Assembly (NCBI RefSeq): GCF_039839275.1
Contig: NZ_JBDOQP010000001.1
Location: 1,240,001-1,304,000 of the forward strand
Direction: 5' to 3'
DNA: 64,000 nt
Source: Aerobium sp039839275
GTDB lineage: Bacteria; Pseudomonadota; Alphaproteobacteria; Rhizobiales; Rhizobiaceae
Shown: positions 45,183 through 54,442 of the stretch, piece by piece
Numbering within the stretch: the stretch's first letter is position 1
Layout of the letters: each line of letters starts with the position of its first letter
Translations under genes and position numbers: made by a program
The notes under the pieces: generated by a model
The model's database searches: none
The model's input: the letters and a program-made list of their open reading frames with translations, nothing else
Told to the model about the DNA's origin: nothing

Positions 45183-46089
45183 GGCCATCGTCATCACGAT
45201 CGCAACGGCCGCGACGCCGCTGCTCATTGCCGCGATGGGAGAGCTAGTCGTCGAACGTTCCGGCGTGCTGAATCTCGGCGTCGAAGGCATGATGATCATG
45301 GGTGCGGTGACGGGCTTCGGCGTGGCGTTCACGACTGGATCGCCCTGGCTTGGCGTCGTTGCAGCGATCGTCGTCGGCGCGCTGTTCGCGCTTTTGTTCG
45401 GCTTCCTGACACTCACATTGGTGACCAACCAGGTGGCGACCGGCCTTGCGCTCACCCTGCTGGGTCTCGGCCTATCCGGCATGATCGGCGAAAGCTTCGT
45501 CGGCTTGCCAGGCGTCAAGATGGGCACGCTCTACATCCCCGGCCTGACCGAGTTGCCATTCGTCGGCCGGCTTGTGTTCGGCCAGGATCCCATCTTCTAC
45601 ATTTCGATCCTGCTGACGGCAGGCGTGGCCTGGTTCCTCTTCTTCACCAAGGCTGGACTGACACTTCGCTCGGTCGGCGACAATCACACCTCTGCCCATG
45701 CGCTGGGCATCAAGGTCATCGCCATCCGCTACCTGGCGGTGATGTTCGGTGGCGCGTGCGCAGGGCTCGCGGGCGCATACCTCGCGCTCGTCTACGTACC
45801 GCAATGGGTCGAGGGCATGAGCGCGGGTCGCGGATGGATCGCGCTGGCGCTGGTCGTGTTCGCTTCATGGCGGCCCTGGCGGGTTCTGGCCGGTGCCTAC
45901 CTGTTCGGTGCGGTATCCATCGGCCAGCTCCACGCACAGGCGCTCGGCTGGCCGATCCCTTCTCAACTGCTTTCTGCGCTGCCCTATCTGGCGACGATCG
46001 TGGTTCTCGTTCTAATCTCGAGAAACAGGCGACTGACACTGGTGAACACACCGGCCTCGTTGGGGCGGCCATTTGTGCCTGATCGCTGA
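45175..46089 (+). CDS. BMP-type ABC transporter permease 2
   Basis: A 304-aa permease of the same family as the preceding gene: ERSGVLNLGVEGMMIMGAVTG, TNQVATGLALTLLGLGLSG, the coupling loop LRSVGDNHTSAHALGIKVIAIRYLAV and WIALALVVFASWRPWRVLAGAYL. ATG 45175 gives the family start MFEAIVITIATAATPLL; the gene overlaps permease 1 by 8 bp. The receptor gene starts 55 bp downstream. Confidence 0.93.
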   Translation: MFEAIVITIATAATPLLIAAMGELVVERSGVLNLGVEGMMIMGAVTGFGVAFTTGSPWLGVVAAIVVGALFALLFGFLTLTLVTNQVATGLALTLLGLGLSGMIGESFVGLPGVKMGTLYIPGLTELPFVGRLVFGQDPIFYISILLTAGVAWFLFFTKAGLTLRSVGDNHTSAHALGIKVIAIRYLAVMFGGACAGLAGAYLALVYVPQWVEGMSAGRGWIALALVVFASWRPWRVLAGAYLFGAVSIGQLHAQALGWPIPSQLLSALPYLATIVVLVLISRNRRLTLVNTPASLGRPFVPDR

Positions 46090-46144
46090 TATAACAACGG
46101 GATAATGCCCCTTTCCTGAACTTAAACCTTAGAGGACGGACAAC

Positions 46145-47218
46145 ATGAAGAAGCTCATTACGGCCATGGCCGTGTCGGCGGCGGTGCTTCTGCCCGGCGG
46201 CGCCGCGCTTGCACAGGACCCGACCAAAGCCTGCTGGATCTATATCGGCCCCACGGGCGATTTCGGCTGGAGCTACCAGCACGACCAGGGTCGCCTCGAA
46301 GTCGAGGAAGAACTGGGCGACGCGGTCGAGACGGTGTTTCTCGAGAGCGTGCCGGAAAGCGCGGATGCCGAGCGTGCGCTGGAGCGTCTTGCGCGTTCGG
46401 GCTGCGATATCATCTTCACCACGTCGTTTGGCTACATGGACCCCACCAATGCGGTGGCCGCCAAGTTCCCGGACGTCAAGTTCGAGCACGCAACGGGCTA
46501 CAAGCGCGAGCACGCAAACGTCGCGACGTACAACTCGAAGTTCCACGAGGGACGCTACGTCCAGGGCGTGATCGCGGCCAGCCTGTCAGAGGCCGGCGTC
46601 GCCGGCTACATCGCCTCCTTCCCGATTCCGGAAGTGGTGATGGGCATCAATGCCTTCGTGCTCGGCGCGCAATCGGTCAATCCGGATTTCCAGGTCAAGG
46701 TCGTGTGGGCCAACACGTGGTTCGATCCGGCCAAGGAAGCGGACGCGGCCAAGGCGCTCATCGACCAGGGCGTCGACATCATCACCCAGCACACCGATTC
46801 CACTGCGCCGATCCAGGTTGCCGCCGAGCGCGGCATCAAGGCCTTCGGCCAGGCGTCGGACATGATCGCCTTCGGTCCCGAGACGCAGCTCACCTCGATC
46901 ATCGACGACTGGGGTCCGTATTACGTCGAGCGCGTCAAGGCGGTGATCGACGGCACGTGGGAACAGGTCGATGTGTGGGGCGGCATGGCCGAGGGGCACG
47001 TGGTGATGGCTCCCTATACCAACATGCCTGACGAGGTGAAGAAGCTCGCCGAAGAAACCGAGGCCAAGATCAAGAGCGGCGAATTCAATCCGTTCACCGG
47101 CCCGATTACAAAGCAGGACGGCTCGCAGTGGCTTGCCGACGGCGAAGTGGCCGAAGATGGCGTGCTGCTCGGCCTGAACTTCTACGTCGCCGGTGTCGAC
47201 GACCAGCTTCCGCAGTAG
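46145..47218 (+). CDS. BMP-family substrate-binding protein of ABC transporter
   Basis: A 357-aa periplasmic receptor with a signal peptidase I-type leader (residues ~1-23, AALAQDP; no lipobox Cys). BMP-family features are IYIGPTGDFGWSYQHDQGR, SYGYMD-like FTTSFGYMDPTNAVA, YNSKFHEGRYVQGVIAA, ASFPIPEVVMGINAF and DIITQHTDSTAPIQVA. The family binds purine nucleosides or related bases. It is the last gene of the operon and is followed by a strong terminator. Confidence 0.93.
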   Translation: MKKLITAMAVSAAVLLPGGAALAQDPTKACWIYIGPTGDFGWSYQHDQGRLEVEEELGDAVETVFLESVPESADAERALERLARSGCDIIFTTSFGYMDPTNAVAAKFPDVKFEHATGYKREHANVATYNSKFHEGRYVQGVIAASLSEAGVAGYIASFPIPEVVMGINAFVLGAQSVNPDFQVKVVWANTWFDPAKEADAAKALIDQGVDIITQHTDSTAPIQVAAERGIKAFGQASDMIAFGPETQLTSIIDDWGPYYVERVKAVIDGTWEQVDVWGGMAEGHVVMAPYTNMPDEVKKLAEETEAKIKSGEFNPFTGPITKQDGSQWLADGEVAEDGVLLGLNFYVAGVDDQLPQ

Positions 47219-47244
47219 AATCGTTTTTAGGATCATTCACGACG

Positions 47245-47273
47245 AAAGGGCGGCCTGTGGGCCGCCTTTTTTT
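47245..47273 (+). terminator. Intrinsic terminator of the BMP-type ABC operon
   Basis: GGCGGCC (47249-47255) pairs with GGCCGCC (47260-47266) across TGTG. Pairing extends outward through A-T pairs into a seven-T run (47267-47273). Confidence 0.9.
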
Positions 47274-47351
47274 GTTTTGGTCTGCTCTTGCCAGATAGCT
47301 GTCAGGAGGGCGGTGCTATGGTCCGACGCATTGCAAATAGGAGCACGAAAT

Positions 47352-48005
47352 ATGTTGAAGTTCTATCATGCACCGTGGTCGCGCTCGTCCGGCATCCTCT
47401 GGTTGCTCGAGGAGCTCGGTGCAGAATACGAGATGATCGAGATCGACATACGCCAGGACGGCGGCGTGCCTGAGGACTATCGGCTGATCCAGCCCAACAA
47501 GAAGGTGCCAGCCATCGAGCATGATGGCGTGGTCATCACCGAGCGCGCGGCGATCACGATCCATCTCGCCGATGCTTTTCCCGAAGCAGGCCTCGCCCCG
47601 CCGATCGGTGATCCGATGCGCGGTCCGTGTCTGTCGATGCTCGTCTATTGCGACGCGGTGTTCGACCCGGCGCTATCGGCAAAGGCCCAGGGTTGGACCT
47701 ATGAGAGCAACGATTTCCCCTTCGGGCTCGCAGAGGACATGGTCAACCATCTCGACCGCATTCTCACCGAGCGCCTTTACGCCGCGGGAGACAGGTTCAC
47801 GGCGGCGGACGTCCAGCTCGGTTCGGGTATCGGTTATACGATGGATAATCTGAAGGTGTTGCCGGAACGCCCGTCCTTCCGCGCATACATGGACAGGCTG
47901 AGCGATCGGCCTGCAAACATCCGCGCTGCGGAACTGGATAAGCAGATGGCCATGAACACACCATACTTCCAGAAGCAGTTCGGTGCGGCACCTAGCGAAG
48001 CATGA
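47352..48005 (+). CDS. Glutathione S-transferase family protein
   Basis: A 217-aa GST. The N-terminal thioredoxin-like domain has MLKFYHAPWSRSSGILWLLEEL (a Ser in the active-site position), the cis-Pro segment NKKVPAIEHDGVVITERAAI, and a helical C-terminal domain with LYAAGDRFTAADVQLGSGIGY. The substrate is unknown. ATG 47352 follows AGGAGCACGAAAT. Its last 14 bases overlap the end of the convergent moeA. Confidence 0.9.
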   Translation: MLKFYHAPWSRSSGILWLLEELGAEYEMIEIDIRQDGGVPEDYRLIQPNKKVPAIEHDGVVITERAAITIHLADAFPEAGLAPPIGDPMRGPCLSMLVYCDAVFDPALSAKAQGWTYESNDFPFGLAEDMVNHLDRILTERLYAAGDRFTAADVQLGSGIGYTMDNLKVLPERPSFRAYMDRLSDRPANIRAAELDKQMAMNTPYFQKQFGAAPSEA

Positions 48006-49200
48006 GCACACGGCACGCCGCGCCCTTCGCCGCCCCTGGCGCGTGCGGCTCGCGCACGATCAGCGCGTTGGCATCGGCAAGCGTCGTGAGCATCGAGGAA
48101 TCCTGCGTGTCGAACGGCGTCGCGACGAGCCCGGCAGCCTCTTCGGTAACTTTCGCGCGAACGTAGTCCTGACGATGGTCGTTGGCCTTCATTGCCGCGG
48201 CCAGAGTGGCGGATCGGATGTCGGGCCGCCACTCGATGCCTGCCAGGCGTGCGATGAGCGGGCGAAGGAAAAGGTGAGCGCAAACCAGGCTCGAAACGGG
48301 GTTGCCCGGCAGACCGAGAACGCGACGCGTGCCGAAGCGGCCGAACATCAGCGGCTTGCCCGGTCGCATCCTGATCTTCCAGAAATCCAGGCTCATGCCT
48401 TGCCCGGTCAGCACCTCGCGTACGAGGTCGTGGTCGCCCACCGATGCGCCGCCGAGCGTGACGACGATGTCGGCTCCCGCGTCGACTGCGCGGCTTACCG
48501 CGCTTGCGATCACGTCGCGGTCGTCGGGCGCTATACCGAGGTCGAGGACAGCGGCGCCCGCCTCGCGCGCCAGCAGGCCAATCCCCAACCCGTTGGACGC
48601 CACGATCTGGTCGGGGCCGGGTAGCGCGCCTGGCGCGACCAGTTCCGTGCCCGTCGCCAGCACCGCCACGAGCGGCTGGCGAACGACCGCCAGATGTGCG
48701 TGGTTGCCTGCCGCGGCCAGCGAAAGGGCGGCCGCATCGAGCCAGCGCCCCGGTTCAAGCAGGCGGTCGCCCTTGCTGAAATCAAGCCCCGCGCGCCGGA
48801 TATGACGCCCGCGCTCCGTCGCCTCAAGCACTTCGACGCCGCCGTCTGGCATCCGTCGTGCATCTTCCTGAAGAAGGACGGTGTCGGCACCTTGGGGGAC
48901 GGGCGCGCCGGTGAAGATACGCACAGCCTCGCCAGGATTCAGATCTCCCACGAAGCGTTTTCCGGCTATCGATTCCCCGATGACGCGAAGCGTCGCGGGC
49001 AGGTCGGAGATATCGTCCGCGCGCACGGCATAACCGTCCATGGCGGAAGCGTCGAATGGGGGCTGGGTCCGCTGCGCGACGACGTCCTGGGCGAGCACGC
49101 GTCCGCCTGCCGCGGCGATATCGACGGTTTCGGCCCCCAGTGGCGCGGCGTCTTCTAGAAGCCGCGCCAGAGCGTCGTCGACCGACAGGAGATCGCTCAT
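47992..49200 (-). CDS. moeA: Molybdopterin molybdenumtransferase
   Basis: A 402-aa enzyme that inserts molybdate into adenylylated molybdopterin. Family stretches are PPFDASAMDGYAVRADD, the IFTGAPVPQGADTVLLQED loop, VAVLATGTELVAPG, the MoCF motif VTLGGASVGDHDLV, and MRPGKPLMFGRFG followed by GLPGNPVSSLVCA. It is the last gene of PpiD-trpD-trpC-moaC-moeA, with 1 bp between it and moaC. lexA, which commonly follows moeA in alphaproteobacteria, is not found here. Confidence 0.96.
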   Translation of the reverse strand: MSDLLSVDDALARLLEDAAPLGAETVDIAAAGGRVLAQDVVAQRTQPPFDASAMDGYAVRADDISDLPATLRVIGESIAGKRFVGDLNPGEAVRIFTGAPVPQGADTVLLQEDARRMPDGGVEVLEATERGRHIRRAGLDFSKGDRLLEPGRWLDAAALSLAAAGNHAHLAVVRQPLVAVLATGTELVAPGALPGPDQIVASNGLGIGLLAREAGAAVLDLGIAPDDRDVIASAVSRAVDAGADIVVTLGGASVGDHDLVREVLTGQGMSLDFWKIRMRPGKPLMFGRFGTRRVLGLPGNPVSSLVCAHLFLRPLIARLAGIEWRPDIRSATLAAAMKANDHRQDYVRAKVTEEAAGLVATPFDTQDSSMLTTLADANALIVREPHAPGAAKGAACRVLMLR

Positions 49201-49201
49201 G

Positions 49202-49693
49202 TCAGAGTTCCCGTGTCGCGCGATAATCGCCCGACTTGCCGCCGCTCTTCTCCAGCACGCGTATGCCGGAAATCGTCATCCCGCGATCGACGGCCTTGGC
49301 CATGTCGTAGATCGTCAGGCAAGCGACGGAAGCGGCAGTCAGCGCCTCCATCTCGACGCCCGTCCTGCCGGTGACACGGACCAATGCGGTCACACGCAGA
49401 CCGGGCAGGGCCTCGTCCAGCTCGATGTCGACGGTCACTTTCGTCAGGAGAAGCGGATGGCACAGCGGGATCAGTTCATGGGCGCGTTTGGCTGCCATGA
49501 TGCCCGCGATGCGAGCGGTGCCCAGCACGTCGCCCTTCTTCGCGTCACCGGCGAGGATCATCGCCAGGGTCTCGGGCTTCATCGACACCGTGCCCTCGGC
49601 AACGGCGGTACGGCTCGTTTCGGCCTTGTCGCCAACGTCGACCATGTTGGCCTCGCCGGAACTGTCCAGATGCGTGAGCCGGGTTCCGCTCAC
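49202..49693 (-). CDS. moaC: Cyclic pyranopterin monophosphate synthase
   Basis: A 163-aa enzyme acting with MoaA in the first step of molybdenum cofactor synthesis, from GTP. It starts at GTG 49693 (SGTRLTHLDSSGEANMVDVGDKAET), which matches the family N-terminus and lies 4 bp after the trpC stop. Key stretches are the active-site loop LIPLCHPLLLTK, VEMEALTAASVACLTIYDM, and KAVDRGMTI with the catalytic Lys/Asp. Confidence 0.96.
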   Translation of the reverse strand: MSGTRLTHLDSSGEANMVDVGDKAETSRTAVAEGTVSMKPETLAMILAGDAKKGDVLGTARIAGIMAAKRAHELIPLCHPLLLTKVTVDIELDEALPGLRVTALVRVTGRTGVEMEALTAASVACLTIYDMAKAVDRGMTISGIRVLEKSGGKSGDYRATREL

Positions 49694-49697
49694 CGCG

Positions 49698-50498
49698 TCA
49701 ACCCTCGAAACCGAGCAGCGAGCGCGTCGCCGCCGCAACGTCGTGCCGGCGCATCAGGCTCTCGCCGACGAGGAAGGTGTTGATGCCCGCACGCGCAAGC
49801 CTTTGGCAGTCGTCGTTGGTCAGGATGCCGCTTTCGCCGACGATGACACGGCTGTCGGGCACGAGCTTTGCCAGGCGCTCGGATGTCTCCAGGGCGACCT
49901 CGAAGGTCCGCAGATTGCGATTGTTGATGCCGATCAACGGTGATGACAGGCTCGCCAGAGCGCGCTCCAGTTCGCTCTCGTCATGCACCTCGACCAGCAC
50001 GTCCATGCCGAGCGATTGCGCCTCGTCTTCCAGCGCCTTCGCCTCGTCGTCAGCGAGGCTCGCCATGATGACGAGTATGGCATCGGCGCCCCAGCTCCGT
50101 GCCTCAAGCACCTGATAGGGCTCGAACATGAAATCCTTGCGCAGGGCCGGCAAGGTGGTTGCCGCGCGCGCCAATGTCAGGAATTCTGGCGCACCCTGAA
50201 AAGAGGGCGTATCGGTCAGGACCGACAGACAGGCCGCACCACCCTGCTCATAGGACCGGGCGAGGGCAGGCGGGTCGAAATCGGGCCGGATAAGTCCCTT
50301 GGACGGGCTCGCCTTCTTGATTTCGGCGATGAGCGCAAATTCGCTGGCCGCGTGCTTTTCCCGCAACGCAGCGGCAAAGCCGCGTGGTGGCTCGGCGTCG
50401 GCTGCTCGTGCCTTCACCTCGGCCAATGGCATCGCAATCTTCGCCGCGGCGATCTCCTGTCGCTTGTAGGCCTCGATCTTGCGCAGGATGTCGGTCAT
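49698..50498 (-). CDS. trpC: Indole-3-glycerol phosphate synthase
   Basis: A 266-aa TIM-barrel enzyme that closes the indole ring of CdRP in tryptophan synthesis. Motifs are FALIAEIKKASPSKGLI (catalytic Lys), PALRKDFMFEPYQV (second active-site Lys), GINNRNLRTFEV and VGESGILTNDD. Monofunctional, without the TrpF fusion of enterobacteria. It overlaps trpD by 4 bases (ATGA). Confidence 0.97.
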   Translation of the reverse strand: MTDILRKIEAYKRQEIAAAKIAMPLAEVKARAADAEPPRGFAAALREKHAASEFALIAEIKKASPSKGLIRPDFDPPALARSYEQGGAACLSVLTDTPSFQGAPEFLTLARAATTLPALRKDFMFEPYQVLEARSWGADAILVIMASLADDEAKALEDEAQSLGMDVLVEVHDESELERALASLSSPLIGINNRNLRTFEVALETSERLAKLVPDSRVIVGESGILTNDDCQRLARAGINTFLVGESLMRRHDVAAATRSLLGFEG

Positions 50499-51514
50499 GC
50501 CTTTGGCCTGTTCGATACTTCGATCAGCCGGTCGAGCGCGGCCGCAGCAGCTCCGCTGTCGATCGACCGGGAGGCGATTTCCAATCCGTCTGTCAACGTA
50601 CGCGCCTTTCCGGCCACGAAAAGAGCTCCGGCGGCATTGAAGATCGCGATATCGCGATAAGCGCTTCTCTGGCCGTCCAGGACGGCGCGCAGCGCCTTGG
50701 CATTGTGGGCGGCATCCGCGCCCTTGAGGTCATCGACCCGGGCGCGTGGCAGTCCGACATCTTCGGGTGATATCTCGAAGGTGCGGATTTCGCCGTCCTT
50801 CAGTTCGGCCACGCGCGTCATGCCGGCGGTCGTCATCTCGTCCAGCCCATCGCCGTGGACCACCCAGACCGATTCGGAACCCAGGCCTTTGAGGACATGC
50901 GCGATCGGCTCCACCCACCGCGGGGCGAAGACACCGACGAGCTGGCGCTTCACGCCAGCCGGATTGGACAGCGGCCCGAGCAGATTGAAAATCGTGCGGG
51001 TGCCGAGCTCAACGCGGGACGGCCCGACATGGCGCATCGCCGAATGGTGCGAGGGCGCAAACATGAAACCCAGGCCCGCCTCTTCGATGCATGCCGAGAT
51101 CGCATCCGGTCCGATTTCGATATTGATGCCCAAAGCCGCCAGAGCATCGGCAGCGCCGGACTTCGAAGACAGCGCCCGATTGCCGTGCTTTGCAACCGGC
51201 ACGCCGGCACCAGCGACGATGAATGCCGCACAAGTGGAGACGTTGTAGGTGCCGGACGCGTCGCCCCCGGTTCCGACGATGTCGATCGCGTCCGCCGGCG
51301 CTCGAACCGGCAGCATCTTCGCCCGCATCGTTGCGACTGCGCCCGAAATCTCGTCGACGGTCTCACCGCGCGTGCGCAGGGCCATCAGGAAGCCGCCAAT
51401 CTGGCTGGGCGTTGCCTCGCCGGACATCATTATATCGAATGCCTGGCGAGCCTCCTCGAAGGTAAGAGGCGTTCCATCCGCAGCCTTGGCGATATGCGCT
51501 TTGAGATCGACCAT
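50495..51514 (-). CDS. trpD: Anthranilate phosphoribosyltransferase
   Basis: A 339-aa enzyme that transfers phosphoribose from PRPP to anthranilate. The PRPP-binding loop is VGTGGDASGTYNVST, preceded by the helical N-terminal domain (SQIGGFLMALRTRGE). KHGNRALSSKSGAADALAALG and FNLLGPLSNPAG are also conserved. It is followed by trpC with a 4-base overlap and preceded by ppiD after 8 bp. trpE/trpG are not in the window. Confidence 0.97.
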   Translation of the reverse strand: MVDLKAHIAKAADGTPLTFEEARQAFDIMMSGEATPSQIGGFLMALRTRGETVDEISGAVATMRAKMLPVRAPADAIDIVGTGGDASGTYNVSTCAAFIVAGAGVPVAKHGNRALSSKSGAADALAALGINIEIGPDAISACIEEAGLGFMFAPSHHSAMRHVGPSRVELGTRTIFNLLGPLSNPAGVKRQLVGVFAPRWVEPIAHVLKGLGSESVWVVHGDGLDEMTTAGMTRVAELKDGEIRTFEISPEDVGLPRARVDDLKGADAAHNAKALRAVLDGQRSAYRDIAIFNAAGALFVAGKARTLTDGLEIASRSIDSGAAAAALDRLIEVSNRPKA

Positions 51515-51522
51515 CGTACCAC

Positions 51523-53409
51523 TCAGAAGCTCAGCGCCTGCTGGATGGCGTTGCGATCGACCGTCACCTCGTACTGCGATTGCAGGCGCGCCACCAACTG
51601 GTCCAGCAAGTCGTCGCTGATGCCCGACGCCATTGCATCCCGCGTTTCTTCCGGCACCGCATCCGGACCTGCGCCGGCCGGCTGGATGACCTCGGCAACG
51701 CGAAACACGATCTGTGAGGTGTCGTCGGGCGCCGGGGCGACTCCGGTTTCGCCGCGCGCCACGCCAAAGGCCGCCGCGACCGCGGCGGTGCCCAGGTCAG
51801 CGTCGTTGGCATCGCGCGTGAGACCGCGCTTGGTCTGCAACTCGACGTCGAGCTCCTCGGCCAGTTCCGAGAACGGCGTCCCGTCAGCCAGGCGCTGTTC
51901 GATTTCCGCGGCGCGCTCGCTGAGCCGTGTGCTCCGCTCGTTGGCCGTCCAGTCTTCCACCACGCGCTCGCGCACCTCATCGAGTTCACGGTCTCGCGCC
52001 GCGTCCACCTGCGTGACTTCGTAGAAGAGATAGCCGGTCGAGCCCAGATTGAGCGGCGGGTTCTCGATGCCCTGTTCCGTCTCGAAAGCCTCCTGCAGCA
52101 GCAACCGGGATTCCGGCAGGTCGGTCAGGATGGTTCCTTCGGGATTGCGGCCACTGCGATCCACGGCTTCGACGGTCACCACCTCGAGGCGCTGGCTATC
52201 GGCAGCCGCCTGCATGGTATCGCCGGACGCGCGCGCATCCTCATAGGCATCATAGACATTGGTGACGAGGCGGTGCGCTTCGTCGATCGCGATCGCTTCA
52301 CGAATTTCCTGCGACACCATTTCGAAGGGGCGGACCGTTTCCGGCGTGATCTCGGTCACGCGCAGGAGGATCGGGCCAAAGGTGCCCTCCACGACATCGC
52401 TGACCGCGCCTTCTTCGAGAGCGAACGCGGCTTCGGCAATCGCCGGATCGGCGACGCGCTCCTTTTCGAACGTACCGAGCAGCACGTCGCTCATCTGCTT
52501 GCCTTCCTCGGCAACCACATCCTCGAAGCTCGCGCCGGAACGAATCCTGTCGAGCGCGGCGCTGGCGGCCTCCGTGTCGGCAAAAACGATCTGTTCGATA
52601 CGCCGCCTTTCGCCGGTCGTGTAGCGCTCGATCGTGCGGTCATATTCCTGGCGCGCCTGCTCCTCGCTCACGGCTGACGGGTCGGCGATGTCTTCCGGCT
52701 CGAGTTTGACGTACTGGATCTGCCGGTATTCCGGAGCGGCATAGTCCGAACGATGCTCCTCGAACCATTGCGCCACCTGCTCTTCGGAAGGTGCCTCGAT
52801 CGGCTCGACCAGCGACGGGGGCAGCACGACAAATTCGACGGTCCTGTCCTCGCCGCCATGCAGAGCGACCGCACGGAGGAATGCATCGGGCGCATCGAGG
52901 CCATCGGAGACCGCTTCGACGATCTGCTGGCGCACTGCGACTTGCTGGCGATTGCGCAGATAGTCGTCGGGCCGCATCCCCACCTGCTGGAGGACCCAGT
53001 CGAACTGGTTCCGGTCGAATCGTCCGTCGGGCCCGTGGAAGGCGGGGTCCTCCGCCGTCAGCGATGCAAGACGATCTTCGGAAAGGCCAAGCCGCATTTC
53101 GCGGGCCTGCTCGTCGAGCACCGCGCCTGCCACCAGTTGCGCCAGCACCTGGTTGTCGACGCCGAAGGCCTGCGCCTGCTCGCGGGTGATCGAAGTTCCG
53201 AACTGCTGCGAGAGCTGCGCAATCTGCCGATCATAGGCGAGGCGGTAGTCCATCACCGAAACCCTGGTATCGCCCACAGCAAGGACGTTCGAGCCCAGGC
53301 CCCCGAAAATCTGCCCGGAAATGCCCCAGATCGCGAAACTGAGGACGAGCAGGACAAGGAGAACCTTCGAGACCCAGGATCGTGCTGCGTTTCTGAGGGA
53401 ATTGAGCAT
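51523..53409 (-). CDS. ppiD: PpiD-type membrane-anchored peptidyl-prolyl isomerase
   Basis: A 628-aa periplasmic folding factor anchored by one N-terminal helix (SKVLLVLLVLSFAIWGISG, residues ~14-32). The SurA_N-like region (~40-190) has VNVMDYRLAYD-type and VLAQLVAGAVLDEQA stretches, and a parvulin-like core (~255-360) has ERRRIEQIVFADTEAA, VAEEGKQMSDVLLGTF and EGAVSDVVEGTFGPILLRV. The parvulin catalytic residues are poorly conserved, as in many PpiD proteins, so it may act mainly as a chaperone. It heads the trpD-trpC-moaC-moeA run and diverges from tpiA. Confidence 0.92.
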   Translation of the reverse strand: MLNSLRNAARSWVSKVLLVLLVLSFAIWGISGQIFGGLGSNVLAVGDTRVSVMDYRLAYDRQIAQLSQQFGTSITREQAQAFGVDNQVLAQLVAGAVLDEQAREMRLGLSEDRLASLTAEDPAFHGPDGRFDRNQFDWVLQQVGMRPDDYLRNRQQVAVRQQIVEAVSDGLDAPDAFLRAVALHGGEDRTVEFVVLPPSLVEPIEAPSEEQVAQWFEEHRSDYAAPEYRQIQYVKLEPEDIADPSAVSEEQARQEYDRTIERYTTGERRRIEQIVFADTEAASAALDRIRSGASFEDVVAEEGKQMSDVLLGTFEKERVADPAIAEAAFALEEGAVSDVVEGTFGPILLRVTEITPETVRPFEMVSQEIREAIAIDEAHRLVTNVYDAYEDARASGDTMQAAADSQRLEVVTVEAVDRSGRNPEGTILTDLPESRLLLQEAFETEQGIENPPLNLGSTGYLFYEVTQVDAARDRELDEVRERVVEDWTANERSTRLSERAAEIEQRLADGTPFSELAEELDVELQTKRGLTRDANDADLGTAAVAAAFGVARGETGVAPAPDDTSQIVFRVAEVIQPAGAGPDAVPEETRDAMASGISDDLLDQLVARLQSQYEVTVDRNAIQQALSF

Positions 53410-53552
53410 GTCTACTTCCGGTTAGCCTGAAAATTGCGCCAATAGAGGCGGTGAACGGCAATACCGTCCTTCCCGGCCTCTGTCGATTGCTTTGTACCCC
53501 GTTTTTGATAGGAAAGCCCAGCTTCACGGCCAAAAGGAAGGACCTGATCGCC

Positions 53553-54317
53553 ATGACACCGGGAATTCGCCCACTGGTTGCCGGCAACTGGAAGATGAAC
53601 GGAACGAGCGCCGATCTGCCCGAACTGGCCGCGATCGGCAACGGCTTCATGAAAGGCCTCGAGACGGAACTCGACGCGCTCGTCTGCGTCCCAACGACGC
53701 TTTTGTGGCGCGCGTCCGAAATGCTTCATCGAACGCCGGTGAAGTCGGGAGGACAGGACTGTCACGCCAGCGAAAAGGGCGCGCACACCGGCGACGTGTC
53801 GGCGGAGATGCTCGCAGATGCGGGCGCTGCCTTCGTCATCACCGGCCATTCCGAGCGCCGGGCCGATCATGGCGAAAGCGACGCTGTCGTGCATGCCAAG
53901 GCTGATGCGGCATGGCGCGCAGGGCTAATCGCGATCATCTGCATCGGCGAGACGCAACAGGAACGAGAGGCGGGAAAGACGCTGGACATTCTGTCGCGGC
54001 AGATCGCCGGGTCCGTGCCCACCAGCGCCACGCATGCCTCCACGGTCATCGCGTATGAGCCTGTCTGGGCCATCGGAACCGGGCTGACGCCATCCGTCGA
54101 CGACGTAGCCCAGGCGCATGCGCATATCCGCACGCAGCTTACCGCACTGATCGGCGACGAGGCGTCACGCACGCGCATCCTCTATGGCGGATCAGTCAAG
54201 CCGTCCAACGCCCGCGAATTGCTGTCGGTCAGCAATGTCGACGGCGCGCTCGTAGGGGGCGCGAGCCTGAAAGCCTCGGATTTCCTGGGCATCGCGGAAA
54301 GCTATCGCTCGTTCTAG
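53553..54317 (+). CDS. tpiA: Triose-phosphate isomerase
   Basis: A 254-aa glycolytic TIM barrel interconverting DHAP and glyceraldehyde-3-phosphate. Motifs are LVAGNWKMNG (Lys), FVITGHSERR (His), the catalytic-Glu loop AYEPVWAIGTG, and ILYGGSVKPSNA. ATG 53553 is the family start; an open stretch back to 53451 lacks family similarity. It heads a plus-strand run of central-metabolism genes through to pdhC. Confidence 0.97.
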   Translation: MTPGIRPLVAGNWKMNGTSADLPELAAIGNGFMKGLETELDALVCVPTTLLWRASEMLHRTPVKSGGQDCHASEKGAHTGDVSAEMLADAGAAFVITGHSERRADHGESDAVVHAKADAAWRAGLIAIICIGETQQEREAGKTLDILSRQIAGSVPTSATHASTVIAYEPVWAIGTGLTPSVDDVAQAHAHIRTQLTALIGDEASRTRILYGGSVKPSNARELLSVSNVDGALVGGASLKASDFLGIAESYRSF

Positions 54318-54442
54318 GTCTCAATTTTGCGATATCGTCTTTTTTGCATGGCTGGTCTTTCCCATATGGGTTGGAATGCGCGGCAAAGCCGTGTAATGAG
54401 CCGCGTCCGCTCGAACGCGGCGGGAACTTTCCGGAAGGAACC

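Noticed and set aside
54413..54427. GAAC-N7-GAAC match 16 bp before secG
   Set aside because: It fits the LexA pattern, but the spacer is all G/C, it overlaps the ribosome-site region, and secG is not an SOS gene. About two chance matches are expected in the window.
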